A stretch of 64,000 nucleotides of DNA, from the NCBI RefSeq assembly GCF_003858635.1, contig NZ_RQJO01000007.1, forward strand, positions 1,551,941 to 1,615,940, read 5' to 3'. Source of the stretch: Larkinella rosea. Its GTDB lineage: Bacteria > Bacteroidota > Bacteroidia > Cytophagales > Spirosomataceae. Made by a program: the position numbers and the translations under genes. The notes under the pieces were generated by a model. The model was not told where the DNA came from. It did not search any database and saw only the letters and a program-made list of their open reading frames with translations. This document shows, in pieces, positions 27,869 through 38,129 of the stretch. Within the stretch, counting starts at the first letter, position 1. Each line of letters begins with the position of its first letter.

Positions 27869-28021
27869 GTATACACGTTCAAAGTACGTGCGTAAAATTC
27901 AGGCTTTTAACGGTTTATGCTACTTTTTGACGAATAAATATTACTATGTTTTATTATTCGGTTACAATGTTAATTCTAAACCTGAACAAACACGAATAAA
28001 TCCGCTGGTCGATCACCGGAT

Positions 28022-29263
28022 TTACGGGTAAATCAGGTACTTTTTTCGCATCTCCTTATACTGGCTCAAACCCGGCTCCCAGGTTTTCCGAATGGCTTCT
28101 TCCGTCAAACCCAATTTGAGCTGATTCGGCAGTTGATCGTTTCCGTACAGTCTAAAAATATAGTTGGTAGCCAGAAAGAAGTGCTCTTTATCGACGGCTT
28201 TTTTGTAAAAATCAATCAGGTAATTGAGTTTTAAACCCTGATTTGTGGCATCGACGGCCGACAGATCCAGGCCGTAACACAGCTTTCCTTCCTGCGGAGG
28301 ATTAATCGCCCCCGGTTTGTCGACCGGCGTAAACTGGTATGATCCGAACTTCGGATTACCGGGTCCGCCAATGACCTGAAACTGTTTGTCGGTTCCACGC
28401 CCCACGCTGACAATCGTACCCTCAAACAGGCAAAGCGTCGGGTAAAGCAGTATCGACTGCTGATTCGGCAGGTTGGGAGAAGGCGCTACCGGCAGGGTGT
28501 AGGCAACCTGATGGTTATAATCTTTTACGGGAATAACGGTCAATGGGCAACGTAAATCAGCTTTAGCCGTATCCGGTTTTTTGAGCCATTTCTCGCCGTT
28601 GATCATCCGCGCCAGTTCGCCCACCGTTAAACCGTGGAGAATCGGAATGGGGTGCATCCCCACAAATGATTTGAATTGCGGGTTCAAAATAGGGCCGTCG
28701 ACGTACTTGCCGTTCGGGTTGGGCCGATCGAGCACGACGAACGGTTTTTTGTTTTCAGCGCAGGCTTCCATCGCGTAATGCATCGTGCTGATGTAGGTGT
28801 AAAACCGGGTTCCCACATCCTGAATATCGAAAACGATCACGTCGAGCGAGTCGAGCTGGGCCACGGTTGGTTTACGATTGGCGCCATACAGCGAGATAAT
28901 CGGCACCCCGCTTTTGGGGTCACGCCCATTGCTGATCGTTTCGCCATCCGTGGCCTGTCCCCGAAATCCGTGTTCGGGAGCAAAAATGGTTTTGATCGTG
29001 ACGCCCCGCGACAACAAACTGTCTACCAGATGGGTTTTGCCAATAACCGACGTATGATTGACGATCATTCCCACCCGTTTTCCGAGCAGCGACGGCAAAT
29101 ACAGGTTCATTTGTTCGGCTCCGGTGCGAACGGTTTCGGGGGTCGATGCGCTGGCGGGCTTTCGGCCGGTTTGTGCCGAACAGCTGATCGAAATTCCGGC
29201 CAGGCTCAAAAAACAGGTAGCAACGAGCAATTTTACGGATGAAGTCATTAGTCGTTTGATCAT
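28022..29263 (-). CDS. DUF1343 exo-beta-N-acetylmuramidase (NamZ-like)
   Basis: Envelope glycosidase of the NamZ family, which removes terminal MurNAc from peptidoglycan fragments in characterised relatives. The 413-residue protein has a signal sequence with a possible lipobox (ISISC near residue 28). Family motifs are GMIVNHTS, FAPEHGFRG, SLYG, VFDIQDVGTRFYTY and LDRPNPNG. ATG 29263 is used; ATG 29248 is an alternative. The permease gene is divergent. Its likely role is turnover or recycling of wall sugars. Confidence 0.88.
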   Translation of the reverse strand: MIKRLMTSSVKLLVATCFLSLAGISISCSAQTGRKPASASTPETVRTGAEQMNLYLPSLLGKRVGMIVNHTSVIGKTHLVDSLLSRGVTIKTIFAPEHGFRGQATDGETISNGRDPKSGVPIISLYGANRKPTVAQLDSLDVIVFDIQDVGTRFYTYISTMHYAMEACAENKKPFVVLDRPNPNGKYVDGPILNPQFKSFVGMHPIPILHGLTVGELARMINGEKWLKKPDTAKADLRCPLTVIPVKDYNHQVAYTLPVAPSPNLPNQQSILLYPTLCLFEGTIVSVGRGTDKQFQVIGGPGNPKFGSYQFTPVDKPGAINPPQEGKLCYGLDLSAVDATNQGLKLNYLIDFYKKAVDKEHFFLATNYIFRLYGNDQLPNQLKLGLTEEAIRKTWEPGLSQYKEMRKKYLIYP

Positions 29264-29390
29264 TTATAGTGCAAATCTGTTACTTTTATGTGGTATTTTA
29301 TACAAAACAATCTCCCGGTTCTGCGTTTTTCAGTTAATTAATATAAACCGGTTTGCTGATTCAACCAACCGACCACTAAATCCATTTCGC

Positions 29391-30629
29391 TTGAACGTTC
29401 CGTTTTTTATTGCACGGCGCATCCGTCACACCCCTACATCGAGTTTTTCGGCGACCGTCACCAAAGTTGGAATTGCCAGTATTGCCATCGGGTTGGCCAG
29501 CATCATCATTGCCTTTGCGGTTTTGCTGGGCTACAAACAGGGCATCGAGCAAAAAATTTTCGCATTCGGTTCCCACATCACCGTCTCTAAATTTTCGCTG
29601 AATAATTCGTACGAAGAAACGCCCCTGCCAGTAAAAACCCCACTTTTTGAACAGGCAGACAAAATCAACGGAATTCGGCATATTCAGGCAGTTGCCACCA
29701 AAGCCGGGATGCTCAAAACCGCCGACGAGTTATCAGGAGCGATATTGAAAGGTGTTGGCCGGGAATACGATTGGGATCTGTTCCGGAGTGCGCTGGTAGC
29801 CGGGAACGTTCCGCAGTTTTTCAAAGATAGTTCCCAGTGCAACCCGAATTATTCATGCCAAATCCTGATTAGCAAGCGAATTTCGGAGCGGCTTCAGCTC
29901 GACGTCGGCAAGGATGTGATCATGTATTTTATCGGCAACACGTTGCGTCCCCGCAAATTGCAGGTCTCGGGCATTTACGACACGGGCCTTGAAGAAGGTG
30001 ATAACGTTATGATTATCGGCGACTTACGACTCATTCAGCAACTCAATAACTGGGGAGCAGATTCGGTGGGGGGATACGAAATCTTTGTCAAGGATTTTAA
30101 CCAGCTCAACGAAGCCTACCGGGGGGTTCGCGATGCGGCTTCTCCCGACATGCGGCCCATGCGCGTGACGGATACCTATAAACCGCTGTTTGACTGGATG
30201 ACGTTGCTGGATCAGAATACCGGCATTTTTCTGGTGTTGATTCTTTTCGTCGCCGGTTTTAATATGGTAGCAATTCTGCTGGTACTAATGATGGAACGGA
30301 CGCCCATGATCGGCTTATTAAAGGCGTTTGGTAGTCCTAATTCGCTGATCCGGCGCGTGTTTCTGTACGTCGGACTGAATATGGTGATCAAAGGCCTGGT
30401 GATTGGCAATCTGATCGGAATCGGTTTGTGCGCGGTTCAGTATTATTTCGAACTGATTCCACTCGATCCCAAAAATTACTACATGAATACGGTTCCCATC
30501 GCCTGGAGTTTCCCGATTATCGGTCTGGTCAATCTGGCCGCCATCACCCTGATCGGCCTGGTAATGTGGTTGCCCACACTGGTAGCCACAAGGATTCAAC
30601 CCATTAAAGCCCTTATATTCAAGAAATAG
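29391..30629 (+). CDS. ABC transporter permease, LolC/LolE (FtsX) family
   Basis: Inner-membrane permease of the lipoprotein-release type, 412 residues. The N-terminal NVPFFIARRI is the family's usual opening, followed by TM1 (GIASIAIGLASIIIAFAVLLG), a periplasmic MacB-like domain, and three C-terminal TM helices (ILFVAGFNMVAILLVLMM; VGLNMVIKGLVIGNLIGIG; IGLVNLAAITLIGLVMWL). I chose TTG 29391 because no ATG or GTG fits; the open frame further upstream only runs antisense to the NamZ-like gene. The partner ATPase is not adjacent. Confidence 0.85.
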   Translation: MNVPFFIARRIRHTPTSSFSATVTKVGIASIAIGLASIIIAFAVLLGYKQGIEQKIFAFGSHITVSKFSLNNSYEETPLPVKTPLFEQADKINGIRHIQAVATKAGMLKTADELSGAILKGVGREYDWDLFRSALVAGNVPQFFKDSSQCNPNYSCQILISKRISERLQLDVGKDVIMYFIGNTLRPRKLQVSGIYDTGLEEGDNVMIIGDLRLIQQLNNWGADSVGGYEIFVKDFNQLNEAYRGVRDAASPDMRPMRVTDTYKPLFDWMTLLDQNTGIFLVLILFVAGFNMVAILLVLMMERTPMIGLLKAFGSPNSLIRRVFLYVGLNMVIKGLVIGNLIGIGLCAVQYYFELIPLDPKNYYMNTVPIAWSFPIIGLVNLAAITLIGLVMWLPTLVATRIQPIKALIFKK

Positions 30630-30650
30630 AAGGCGTTTCGGCGCCTTCTA
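30627..30650 (+). terminator. Terminator of the LolC/E-type gene
   Basis: TAGAAGGCG pairs with CGCCTTCTA around a six-base loop and is followed by TTTTCT. The stem includes the stop codon. Confidence 0.85.
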
Positions 30651-30664
30651 TTTTCTGCACGCCT

Positions 30665-33634
30665 TTACTTTCCAATGCTGATTTTTTTTGATTGAATCGA
30701 ATTTCCCTGCCGCAATTGAATCAGGAAAAAACCGTTGGCGCCCACCAGCGAGACTTTTTGGCGCTGCACGCCCTCTCCTTCTACGGTTTTCCGGAACCAA
30801 CCCCGCCCCGCAGCATCCAGAATCGATAACTCACCCGGTTTTCCGCCTTCCAGCCGATAGCCAATTTCGAAATTCCCATCCGTCGGATTGGGCCAAACTG
30901 TCAGCTCATAACCGGATTCACCTTCCGCACTCAAGCGGCTGCCCGATGGACAATTCAGCGGTTTGGGTGACCAGCTCAGCGTATAATTGCTGTTCTGAAC
31001 TTTGGCACTGATCTGGAACGTAGTCCCGGTTTTGACACTGGAAGGTGTCGGAAAATTATATACGTGGGACCCGTTACCTTTCCCGGCATCTTTCAAATCC
31101 TGGCGGAAAATGTTCGCATTAGCGGTTCCGATGGAAGTGCCGTTGGCGAAAAACTCCACCATCATGGGCGTATTGGGTTTGTTACGATCCCAGACCCAGC
31201 CCCGAATCGTACCGCATTCCACTTTGTCCAGATACCCTTCAAAATTGCCCGTTACCACAACCGGTGGCTCTGAACTGGCCGGGCTGATGGTGAGTGTCAC
31301 GACTACAAAATTACTCGCAGCCTGGTTATCTTCAGCCGCATAGGTCAGACTGAAGGTGCCGCTGACGGTGGGTGTACCGGCCAGCAGTCGGGACCCCGAC
31401 GTGAAACTTAAGCCGCCTGGCAAGGTGCTGATCGAGTACGTTAATGGATCGCTGTCGGTAAATACCGGGAGCGTCGTCGAAAAAGCGGTATTGACGGTGG
31501 CCGACAACGGAGCAACAACCGGTGCCTCCGGAGCGGTGTTGGTAACGCCGGTATTGCTCACCACCAGCGAAATAAAAGCGGACGTTGTGGACTGGCCATC
31601 ATTGGCCGAATAGGTCAGGCTAAACGTGCCGCTTACCGACGGTGAACCCGAAATAAGTCGCGTATCGGCCGCAAAGCCCAACCCGTTTGGCAAACCCGTG
31701 AGGTTGTACGTCAATGGATCGGTATCGGTAAATACGGGAAGCGTGGTTTCAAAACCGGAATTGATTGTGGCTGACAAGGGAGAAATAGCGGGCGCAACCG
31801 GTGCAGGATTTGATGGTGGCGGAGTACCCGTGCCGTTTCCGGGGCAGTTGATTGTTTTAAAGGATTCTTTCAACACATAGCCCGTTCCTTTCACGCGGGC
31901 ACTGATGTAGTGCGGTTTTCCGTCCTTCAGAAAGTCGGGCGTTGAAAAGGTGTACCCGTGCGATCCATTTCCTTTCCCGGCATCCTTCAAATCCTGCCGA
32001 AAGGTCTCGGCGGTTTTCTCTCCCACCACCGTATATCCTTCAAAAAACTCAACCACGAGCGGTGTGTTGGGCATCGTTTTATTCCAAACCCACCCGCGGA
32101 AAGAGGAGCAGTCGGCACCGGACAAAAACCCTTCCAGATTGTCAATCGGAGCTCCCTCTTCCGGAATAGATGCGAAAAAATGATCCATGTAGGCGGCCCG
32201 CTGGTCAACCCAGTTCTGCATATAAGCTAGCGCCCCATTATCCACCGAAGATGACCATTTCATTTTCTCCCGCTCATACACGCCTTCGCTCTGCAAAAGA
32301 GTATAGTTATCAGACAAATATTTTTTGAGATTTGCCGTAGTTAATACATTTTTCCGCAATTCGAACCACCGTTTTCTAAGTTTGTAATTTATGCCGTCGG
32401 CATTTCGATTCAGCAAACGGTTAAATAATCCGTTCGTCAACATATCGTTGGTTGTCGGAATTTTAACGGCATTAAACTGATATCCCAATGTACCATCCAG
32501 ATCCCAGGGAATGAGAAAATATGGCTCATTTTCTTTATACCGGGCCAGAAATACATTCTTGCCGGTGTTATCCGTCGCGCGTACCAGGTTCAAAAACAGA
32601 TAATAATCGACGATATTATCCATAACAACCCAGTTTTTAATTGAAGCATTAAATGTTTCAACCGAAGAATTAACAATGAACTTCAGATAATCATAAAGGT
32701 TATTCCAATTGTAAGGATCTTTGGGAAGTTTCATCTCATAACCAGACCAGTCCTGTCCATTTCCACCGTTAAAAGCAGGCAGAGGAGTTGCGTATGACGT
32801 TGCGTTTGACCAGCCATCTGCCTTGTATAATTCGCCCCTGATTTGCCCATTATCTGCCGTCTTTTTCAGTTTAAGCTGCTTGCGATCCATGTCTTCGGAA
32901 AAGGCATAAACCCCTAGGTATGAATCATTTGTAAACACATCCGCATACCGGGTTCGGATACCCGACACGGCATCCGGTTCTTTATTCGCATAGTATAACG
33001 TATGCATTTTTATCCAAAGAGCGTGCGAAGTAACGTTTGAAATCCGCATCGGTTCATTGTACATCGCCAGCAACAACCATTCACTGTCTTCGCGCATGCC
33101 CAGTAGTGAAGCATCCCGGGATTCCGCCCCGGCCGCATCAGTCGAAAGCTCTATTTTGTAGGATTTTTTGGGATATAAACGCGACGTAGCTCCCCGCACT
33201 TTTACCCCCATATTTGACGTAAAGATCTCACCAGATGACTGGCTAATCGAAATCGAGCCCCGGGTCAGATCGTCGTTTTCGCTGATTTTCGCATTGTTTG
33301 TATTGATTCGGATAATTGGCAGATTCGTAAAAAACAGTGCATACGTAATACCGTCTTTTGTAGTGCTGTATTTTTTTCCGATTTCAAAGGGGGTCGTGAT
33401 CCCGGAAAGGGCATATTCCTGCTGATCAAACAGGATTTTTGAAGGCGTTTCTCCCGATGATCCGGGGAGTTGGTTACAGACAATGATTTTGGTTGATTTA
33501 TCAATTTGGAATCGCCCCTGATCAATGGCAATCGATTGAGCATATACGTTTGTCATTCCTATAAAATAAATCAGGTAATGCACCCGATTGAAGACATCCC
33601 GCATGTTCCTTAAAAGCGTAATTTTTGTTTTCAT
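30665..33634 (-). CDS. CotH-kinase protein with Ig-like repeats and T9SS sorting domain (first copy)
   Basis: A 989-residue secreted protein. After a signal segment and a short beta region, the CotH atypical kinase domain spans about 100-490, with KVRGATSRLYPKKSY at 145-159 and the acidic PWDLD at 376-380. Then come a GW module (501-597), two putative Ig-like repeats (about 611-694 and 701-784, each with SGTFSLTY), a second GW module (798-896) and a T9SS C-terminal domain (about 910-989). CotH kinases phosphorylate spore coat proteins in Bacillus; the role of bacterial secreted forms is unknown. It is a tandem paralogue of the next gene, with near-identical DNA at the 3' ends. Confidence 0.85.
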   Translation of the reverse strand: MKTKITLLRNMRDVFNRVHYLIYFIGMTNVYAQSIAIDQGRFQIDKSTKIIVCNQLPGSSGETPSKILFDQQEYALSGITTPFEIGKKYSTTKDGITYALFFTNLPIIRINTNNAKISENDDLTRGSISISQSSGEIFTSNMGVKVRGATSRLYPKKSYKIELSTDAAGAESRDASLLGMREDSEWLLLAMYNEPMRISNVTSHALWIKMHTLYYANKEPDAVSGIRTRYADVFTNDSYLGVYAFSEDMDRKQLKLKKTADNGQIRGELYKADGWSNATSYATPLPAFNGGNGQDWSGYEMKLPKDPYNWNNLYDYLKFIVNSSVETFNASIKNWVVMDNIVDYYLFLNLVRATDNTGKNVFLARYKENEPYFLIPWDLDGTLGYQFNAVKIPTTNDMLTNGLFNRLLNRNADGINYKLRKRWFELRKNVLTTANLKKYLSDNYTLLQSEGVYEREKMKWSSSVDNGALAYMQNWVDQRAAYMDHFFASIPEEGAPIDNLEGFLSGADCSSFRGWVWNKTMPNTPLVVEFFEGYTVVGEKTAETFRQDLKDAGKGNGSHGYTFSTPDFLKDGKPHYISARVKGTGYVLKESFKTINCPGNGTGTPPPSNPAPVAPAISPLSATINSGFETTLPVFTDTDPLTYNLTGLPNGLGFAADTRLISGSPSVSGTFSLTYSANDGQSTTSAFISLVVSNTGVTNTAPEAPVVAPLSATVNTAFSTTLPVFTDSDPLTYSISTLPGGLSFTSGSRLLAGTPTVSGTFSLTYAAEDNQAASNFVVVTLTISPASSEPPVVVTGNFEGYLDKVECGTIRGWVWDRNKPNTPMMVEFFANGTSIGTANANIFRQDLKDAGKGNGSHVYNFPTPSSVKTGTTFQISAKVQNSNYTLSWSPKPLNCPSGSRLSAEGESGYELTVWPNPTDGNFEIGYRLEGGKPGELSILDAAGRGWFRKTVEGEGVQRQKVSLVGANGFFLIQLRQGNSIQSKKISIGK

Positions 33635-33788
33635 ATCATTTAGGGTTAACAGATAAATTCATAGTCGATCACCGCTTAATGTAAAGGCAGTAAACACAAA
33701 TGTATGATAATAAGTATAAGAAGAATATATATCTATTAATGAATTATCATTCGGCATATTTTATTCAATTACTTCGTAAATAAGTGCC

Positions 33789-33830
33789 TATAAAAAACGG
33801 GGCTGGAAATTTCCAGCCCCGTTTTTTATA
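33789..33830 (-). terminator. Perfect palindromic terminator after the second CotH gene
   Basis: A 42-base perfect palindrome, including a GC core (CGGGGCTGG) flanked by six As and six Ts, so it can terminate in both directions. It separates the two CotH genes. Confidence 0.92.
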
Positions 33831-33862
33831 CGAATCAAATTACTTCTTCGTAATATCCGATC

Positions 33863-36800
33863 TCACTTTCCTATACTGATTTTTTTACTTTGTATGCTGT
33901 TTTTCTGCCGCAACTGGATCAGGAAAAAACCGTTGGCGCCTACCAGCGAGACTTTCTCGCGCAGCACGCCCTCGCCTTCTACGGTCTTCCGGAACCAACT
34001 CCGGCCCAGCACATCCAGAATCACCAGCTCACCCGGTTTTCCACCGTCGAGCCGATACCCGATTTCAAAGTTGCCATCCGTCGGATTAGGCCAAACCGTC
34101 AACTCATTGCCGGACTCATCGTCTCCATTCAACCGACTTCCCGCCGGACAACTGAGCGGTTTGGGAGCCCAGCTCAATACAAAAGTGCTGTTCTGAACCT
34201 TGGCGCTGATCTGGAACGTAGCCCCGGTTTTGACGCTGGAAGGTGTCGGAAAACTGTAGACGTGATAGCCGTTGCCTTTCCCGGCGGAAACCAAATCCTG
34301 GCGGAAAATGTCGGCATTCGCCGTACCAATCGATTGATTATTCGCAAAAAATTCCACCGTCAGTACTGTATTGGGTTTGTTACGATCCCAGACCCACCCC
34401 CGGATCGTCCCGCATTCCACCTTGTCAAGGTACCCCTCAAAATTACCGGTCACCGACGTTGGAGCCGATAGGGTGGCCGAATTACTGACTACCAGTGAAA
34501 TATAAACCGGTGTAGTGACTTGTCCGTCATTGGCCGTATACGTCAGGCTAAAAGTTCCGCTCGTGGTCGGTGTTCCCGATAACGTGCGGCTGGCCTTCGC
34601 AAAACTCAAACCGTTCGGCAATCCCGTCAAATCATAAGTCAACGGATCCGTGTCGATAAACGGCGGCAATGCAGCAGAAAAAACCGTGTTGACCGTGGCC
34701 GACAAGGGTGAAGTAGATGGTGGCAGCGGGGGTTGGTTGGTTACTGCCGAATTGCTGACGGTCAGCGAAACATACACGGAAGTGCTCACTAAGCCATCAT
34801 TGGCCGTATATGTCAGGCTGAACGTGCCGCTCACAGTGGGCTTTCCGCTAATCGACCGCGAAGCTGCCGTAAATTTCAGCTCATTTGGCAAACCACTCAG
34901 GCTATACGTCATGGGGTCCGTGTCGGTGAAGGGAGGAAGCGTAGTTGAAAAAACGGCATTGACCGTGGCCGAAAGCGGTGCCATAGCGGGAGCCTGGGGA
35001 GGTTGGTTACTACCCGTACCAGCGGAATCGCTGATGATCAGTGTAACCTGAACAGGTGTAGTCAGGTTACCGTCATTGGCCGAATAGGTCAGGCTAAATG
35101 TACCGCTAACGGTTGGTATTCCGGTAATCTTGCGGGTGATGGGTTCAAATGACAATCCATGGGGTAAACCGGCCAGGCTGTAGAAAACGGAACCGTATTC
35201 CTGATCGAAAAACATCGGCAATGTCCAGGAGAAAGCCGCGTTGACGGTCGCTGATAGAGGTACAAGCGTCGGGGCCAATGGGGCAACATTCACATTCGGG
35301 CAGGTCACGGTTTTAGGCGCCTGTTTCAACACAAACGTGCTGCCCTGCACCCGGGCGGAAAGAACGTGCGGTTTATTATCGTATAAACTTCTGGGCGGCT
35401 CAAACGCGTAAGCGTGCAGTCCGTTGCCCTTTCCGGCGGATTTCAGATCGGTCCGGAAAATATCCGCAACGATCAATGAGATCACATTCTGCCCTTCGAG
35501 TATCTCCACGACAACCGGTTTGTTGGGTTTGTTGCCATCCCAGGCCCAACCCGAAATAACAGTGCAGTTGGCGCTCGACAAATAACCGTCGAGCGCTGTC
35601 GGCACATTCACATTGATGGTCATGGGTTGCGAAAAGGCGCTTTCGCATCCGATCGCCGACCGACAGCGAGCCTGGTAGGTTGTCGTTGTGGTTGGGCTGA
35701 CGGTTAGCTGAGTGCCGGTCTGGCCCGAATTCCACAATACAGTGCTGGCGCAACCCGTTGCTTTCAAAACCGTACTTTGTCCGGTATTAACAGCGGTCAG
35801 GCTGGCTGTCAGGCTCGGGGGTGCTGGTGGCGAGAGGCAACTTCCGATCAAAACCACTTCGCTGTATTTATACAATTCGTCCTTATTGACAATTTTTAAT
35901 CGGTAATAAGCCACCGTCGACGCATCCGAATGCGTAAATGGGTATGTTTTTTCACTGGAACTGTTTCCCGTTGCGGCTACCTGACCCACTTTTGAAAACG
36001 ACAAACCGTTGGTGCTAAACTCAATTTCAAACCGGCTGGCGTCTTTTTCCAAACTGGTTTTCCACTGCAACTGTTTTTCGCCTGCAACCGCTTGTCCGGT
36101 AAAACTCGCCAACGTAACCGCCACTGCGGAGGGGTCTTCTTCCGGAAATTCCCCAAAATACTGATCCAGAAATGCCATTCGGTTATCGATCCAGGTCATG
36201 ACCGGATTCTGGTCGGCCAACCGCATCGTTGACGGCCATCTCAATTCCTCCCGCTTGTAGGCCCCTTCATTGGTGAGCAGTGTGATGTTATCGGTCAGAT
36301 TCTTTTTAAAATTTGCCGTTGCCAATTCGCCCTGTCTCAAGGCAAACCATCTTTTCCGCATCCGACTCTTAAAACCGTCTGGATTGAGCGTCAATAACCG
36401 GTAGTAAAAACCATTCATCCGAACGTTTTCTGCCACGTTTGTCATTACGCCATTTACGTTACCAAAGCTGACATCGAAGTCCCACGGCAGGAGAATATAG
36501 GGCTCGTTTTCTTTGTACCGGCCAATGAATTGGTTATTTCCAAAATTATCGTCCGTTGCGCCGATTGAATTCAAGAACAAGAAACAATCGATCACATTAT
36601 CGAGCCGGAATTTCGTTTTAATCTCATTTTTAAAGTCAGCATCCGGCGATTTATTGATAAAAGTGGCTAATGCATATAAACTATTCCAGTACGGCAATTT
36701 GGGATAATCCATTTCATACCCGCACCAGGTTGCCGACGTATTATCGTAAGGCGGCAGGTTGTTTTTGTTGAATACACTCGTAAAAAACGCGGCATCGGTT

Positions 36801-37612
36801 TTGGCTCCCGACTTATACAATTCGCCCCGCATATCGCCATTATCTTTTGTCTTCTTCAGCTTAAGCTGTTTCCGATCCAGATCTTCCGTCATGATATAGA
36901 CCCCGTTATAGGAATTGTTTATAAAGACATCGCAATACCGGGTCCTGATTCCGGGCAATGCCTCCGGCTCCTGACCCATATAATAGAGCTGGTGCATTTT
37001 TAACCAGATCGCCCACGAAGCGACATTATTTACCCGCATTGGCTCACTGTACATCGCCAGCAACAGCCACTTACTATCCTGTCGCATGCCCAGTAATGAC
37101 GTTTCAAATTCTTCGTTACCACTTCCATCTTTCCAAAGCTCCATATTATACGACTTCTTGGGATTTAAACGTGATGTGTTGCCCCGTACCCGGATTCCCA
37201 TACTGGAACTGAACACACTCCCGGCGGGATTCGCGACCGAAACCGTGCCTTTGGTTCGGTTATCATCCTCACTGATGGCTACCCCATTCGTGCTCAAACG
37301 AATGATCGGGAAAGTGGTAAAATATAGTTTATAGCTACCAGAGACGCTTCCGAGGGTATATTCTTTCCCAATTTGAAAGGCCGCTCCCGCGCTTACATAG
37401 GAATAGCTTTTATCAAATACCAACGTCAGCGTTGATGCACTGCCCGGAATTACCGGTATTTTATTACATACGATCAGTTTCAATCCGTGATCGACCTGAT
37501 AGTCGCCTGCTGAAATTACAATTGTTTGTGCACTCACACTAATAAAGCTCACCAGAAACAGACCGAGCAGCCAGCCGGTTATGGGCTTACAATGTGTCAA
37601 TAAAGTGTTCAT
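33863..37612 (-). CDS. CotH-kinase protein with Ig-like repeats and T9SS sorting domain (second copy)
   Basis: A 1249-residue secreted paralogue of the neighbouring CotH protein. Signal peptide (WLLGLFLVSFISVSAQ), CotH domain about 100-490 (RVRGNTSRLNPKKSY; PWDFD at 376-380), a fibronectin-like region (about 500-590), an additional beta region (about 598-668), GW module (674-772), three putative Ig-like repeats (about 778-861, 871-953, 962-1044), a second GW module (1058-1155) and a T9SS sorting domain (about 1165-1249). Compared with the first copy it has one extra Ig-like repeat and the fibronectin-like insertion, so repeats have been gained or lost since duplication. Confidence 0.85.
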   Translation of the reverse strand: MNTLLTHCKPITGWLLGLFLVSFISVSAQTIVISAGDYQVDHGLKLIVCNKIPVIPGSASTLTLVFDKSYSYVSAGAAFQIGKEYTLGSVSGSYKLYFTTFPIIRLSTNGVAISEDDNRTKGTVSVANPAGSVFSSSMGIRVRGNTSRLNPKKSYNMELWKDGSGNEEFETSLLGMRQDSKWLLLAMYSEPMRVNNVASWAIWLKMHQLYYMGQEPEALPGIRTRYCDVFINNSYNGVYIMTEDLDRKQLKLKKTKDNGDMRGELYKSGAKTDAAFFTSVFNKNNLPPYDNTSATWCGYEMDYPKLPYWNSLYALATFINKSPDADFKNEIKTKFRLDNVIDCFLFLNSIGATDDNFGNNQFIGRYKENEPYILLPWDFDVSFGNVNGVMTNVAENVRMNGFYYRLLTLNPDGFKSRMRKRWFALRQGELATANFKKNLTDNITLLTNEGAYKREELRWPSTMRLADQNPVMTWIDNRMAFLDQYFGEFPEEDPSAVAVTLASFTGQAVAGEKQLQWKTSLEKDASRFEIEFSTNGLSFSKVGQVAATGNSSSEKTYPFTHSDASTVAYYRLKIVNKDELYKYSEVVLIGSCLSPPAPPSLTASLTAVNTGQSTVLKATGCASTVLWNSGQTGTQLTVSPTTTTTYQARCRSAIGCESAFSQPMTINVNVPTALDGYLSSANCTVISGWAWDGNKPNKPVVVEILEGQNVISLIVADIFRTDLKSAGKGNGLHAYAFEPPRSLYDNKPHVLSARVQGSTFVLKQAPKTVTCPNVNVAPLAPTLVPLSATVNAAFSWTLPMFFDQEYGSVFYSLAGLPHGLSFEPITRKITGIPTVSGTFSLTYSANDGNLTTPVQVTLIISDSAGTGSNQPPQAPAMAPLSATVNAVFSTTLPPFTDTDPMTYSLSGLPNELKFTAASRSISGKPTVSGTFSLTYTANDGLVSTSVYVSLTVSNSAVTNQPPLPPSTSPLSATVNTVFSAALPPFIDTDPLTYDLTGLPNGLSFAKASRTLSGTPTTSGTFSLTYTANDGQVTTPVYISLVVSNSATLSAPTSVTGNFEGYLDKVECGTIRGWVWDRNKPNTVLTVEFFANNQSIGTANADIFRQDLVSAGKGNGYHVYSFPTPSSVKTGATFQISAKVQNSTFVLSWAPKPLSCPAGSRLNGDDESGNELTVWPNPTDGNFEIGYRLDGGKPGELVILDVLGRSWFRKTVEGEGVLREKVSLVGANGFFLIQLRQKNSIQSKKISIGK

Positions 37613-38129
37613 AGTTGACAGAGGTTTAACGCACTTTCTATTATCGGGAATTATCCTAGAATTAAAGTCAGGCGGTTTGTTTAAAACTCAGCCCGGCCAT
37701 CACGTTATTTTTATAAGGAGGCAGCCCTACCCGCCCAGATCCGGCTACCTTAGCAAAAAACAGTATCGCGCAACTATAGGAATTATACGTTAGACAATTA
37801 GAAAATACGAATTAGAATAGATGTTATTTTTACTTACAAATAGAGCAAATTTCAACTAAATAATTGCACCTAAACTCAAAATACATTACATTATTTTCAT
37901 TAATTACAAAATTGGGTGTATTTTAAACTATTATTTCCCTGTAGTCAATCTTATTTGGGTATTATTACTAAACGGCGGCAAAAATAATTTACATTTTTAA
38001 TATGTCACATTTATTGCCAGCGTCAGTCCCTTACTATGTACACCTTTTTTTCGAAAGTGGATCCCTGATTCTACTTAGCACTGACTCCGGCCCGTTCAAC
38101 TCCTGGCCGGGTCAAATCCGTTTGGAAAT
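37613..38129. other. AT-rich gap upstream of the second CotH gene
   Basis: About 500 bases without a supported gene. The DNA between 37790 and 38030 is very AT-rich. No clear promoter element was fixed; transcription of the CotH gene must start somewhere in this stretch. Confidence 0.45.

Noticed and set aside
29058-29390. N-terminal extension of the LolC/E-type permease
   Set aside because: The extra 111 codons run antisense through the NamZ-like gene and its promoter region and are unlike the family; the conserved N-terminus begins at 29391.
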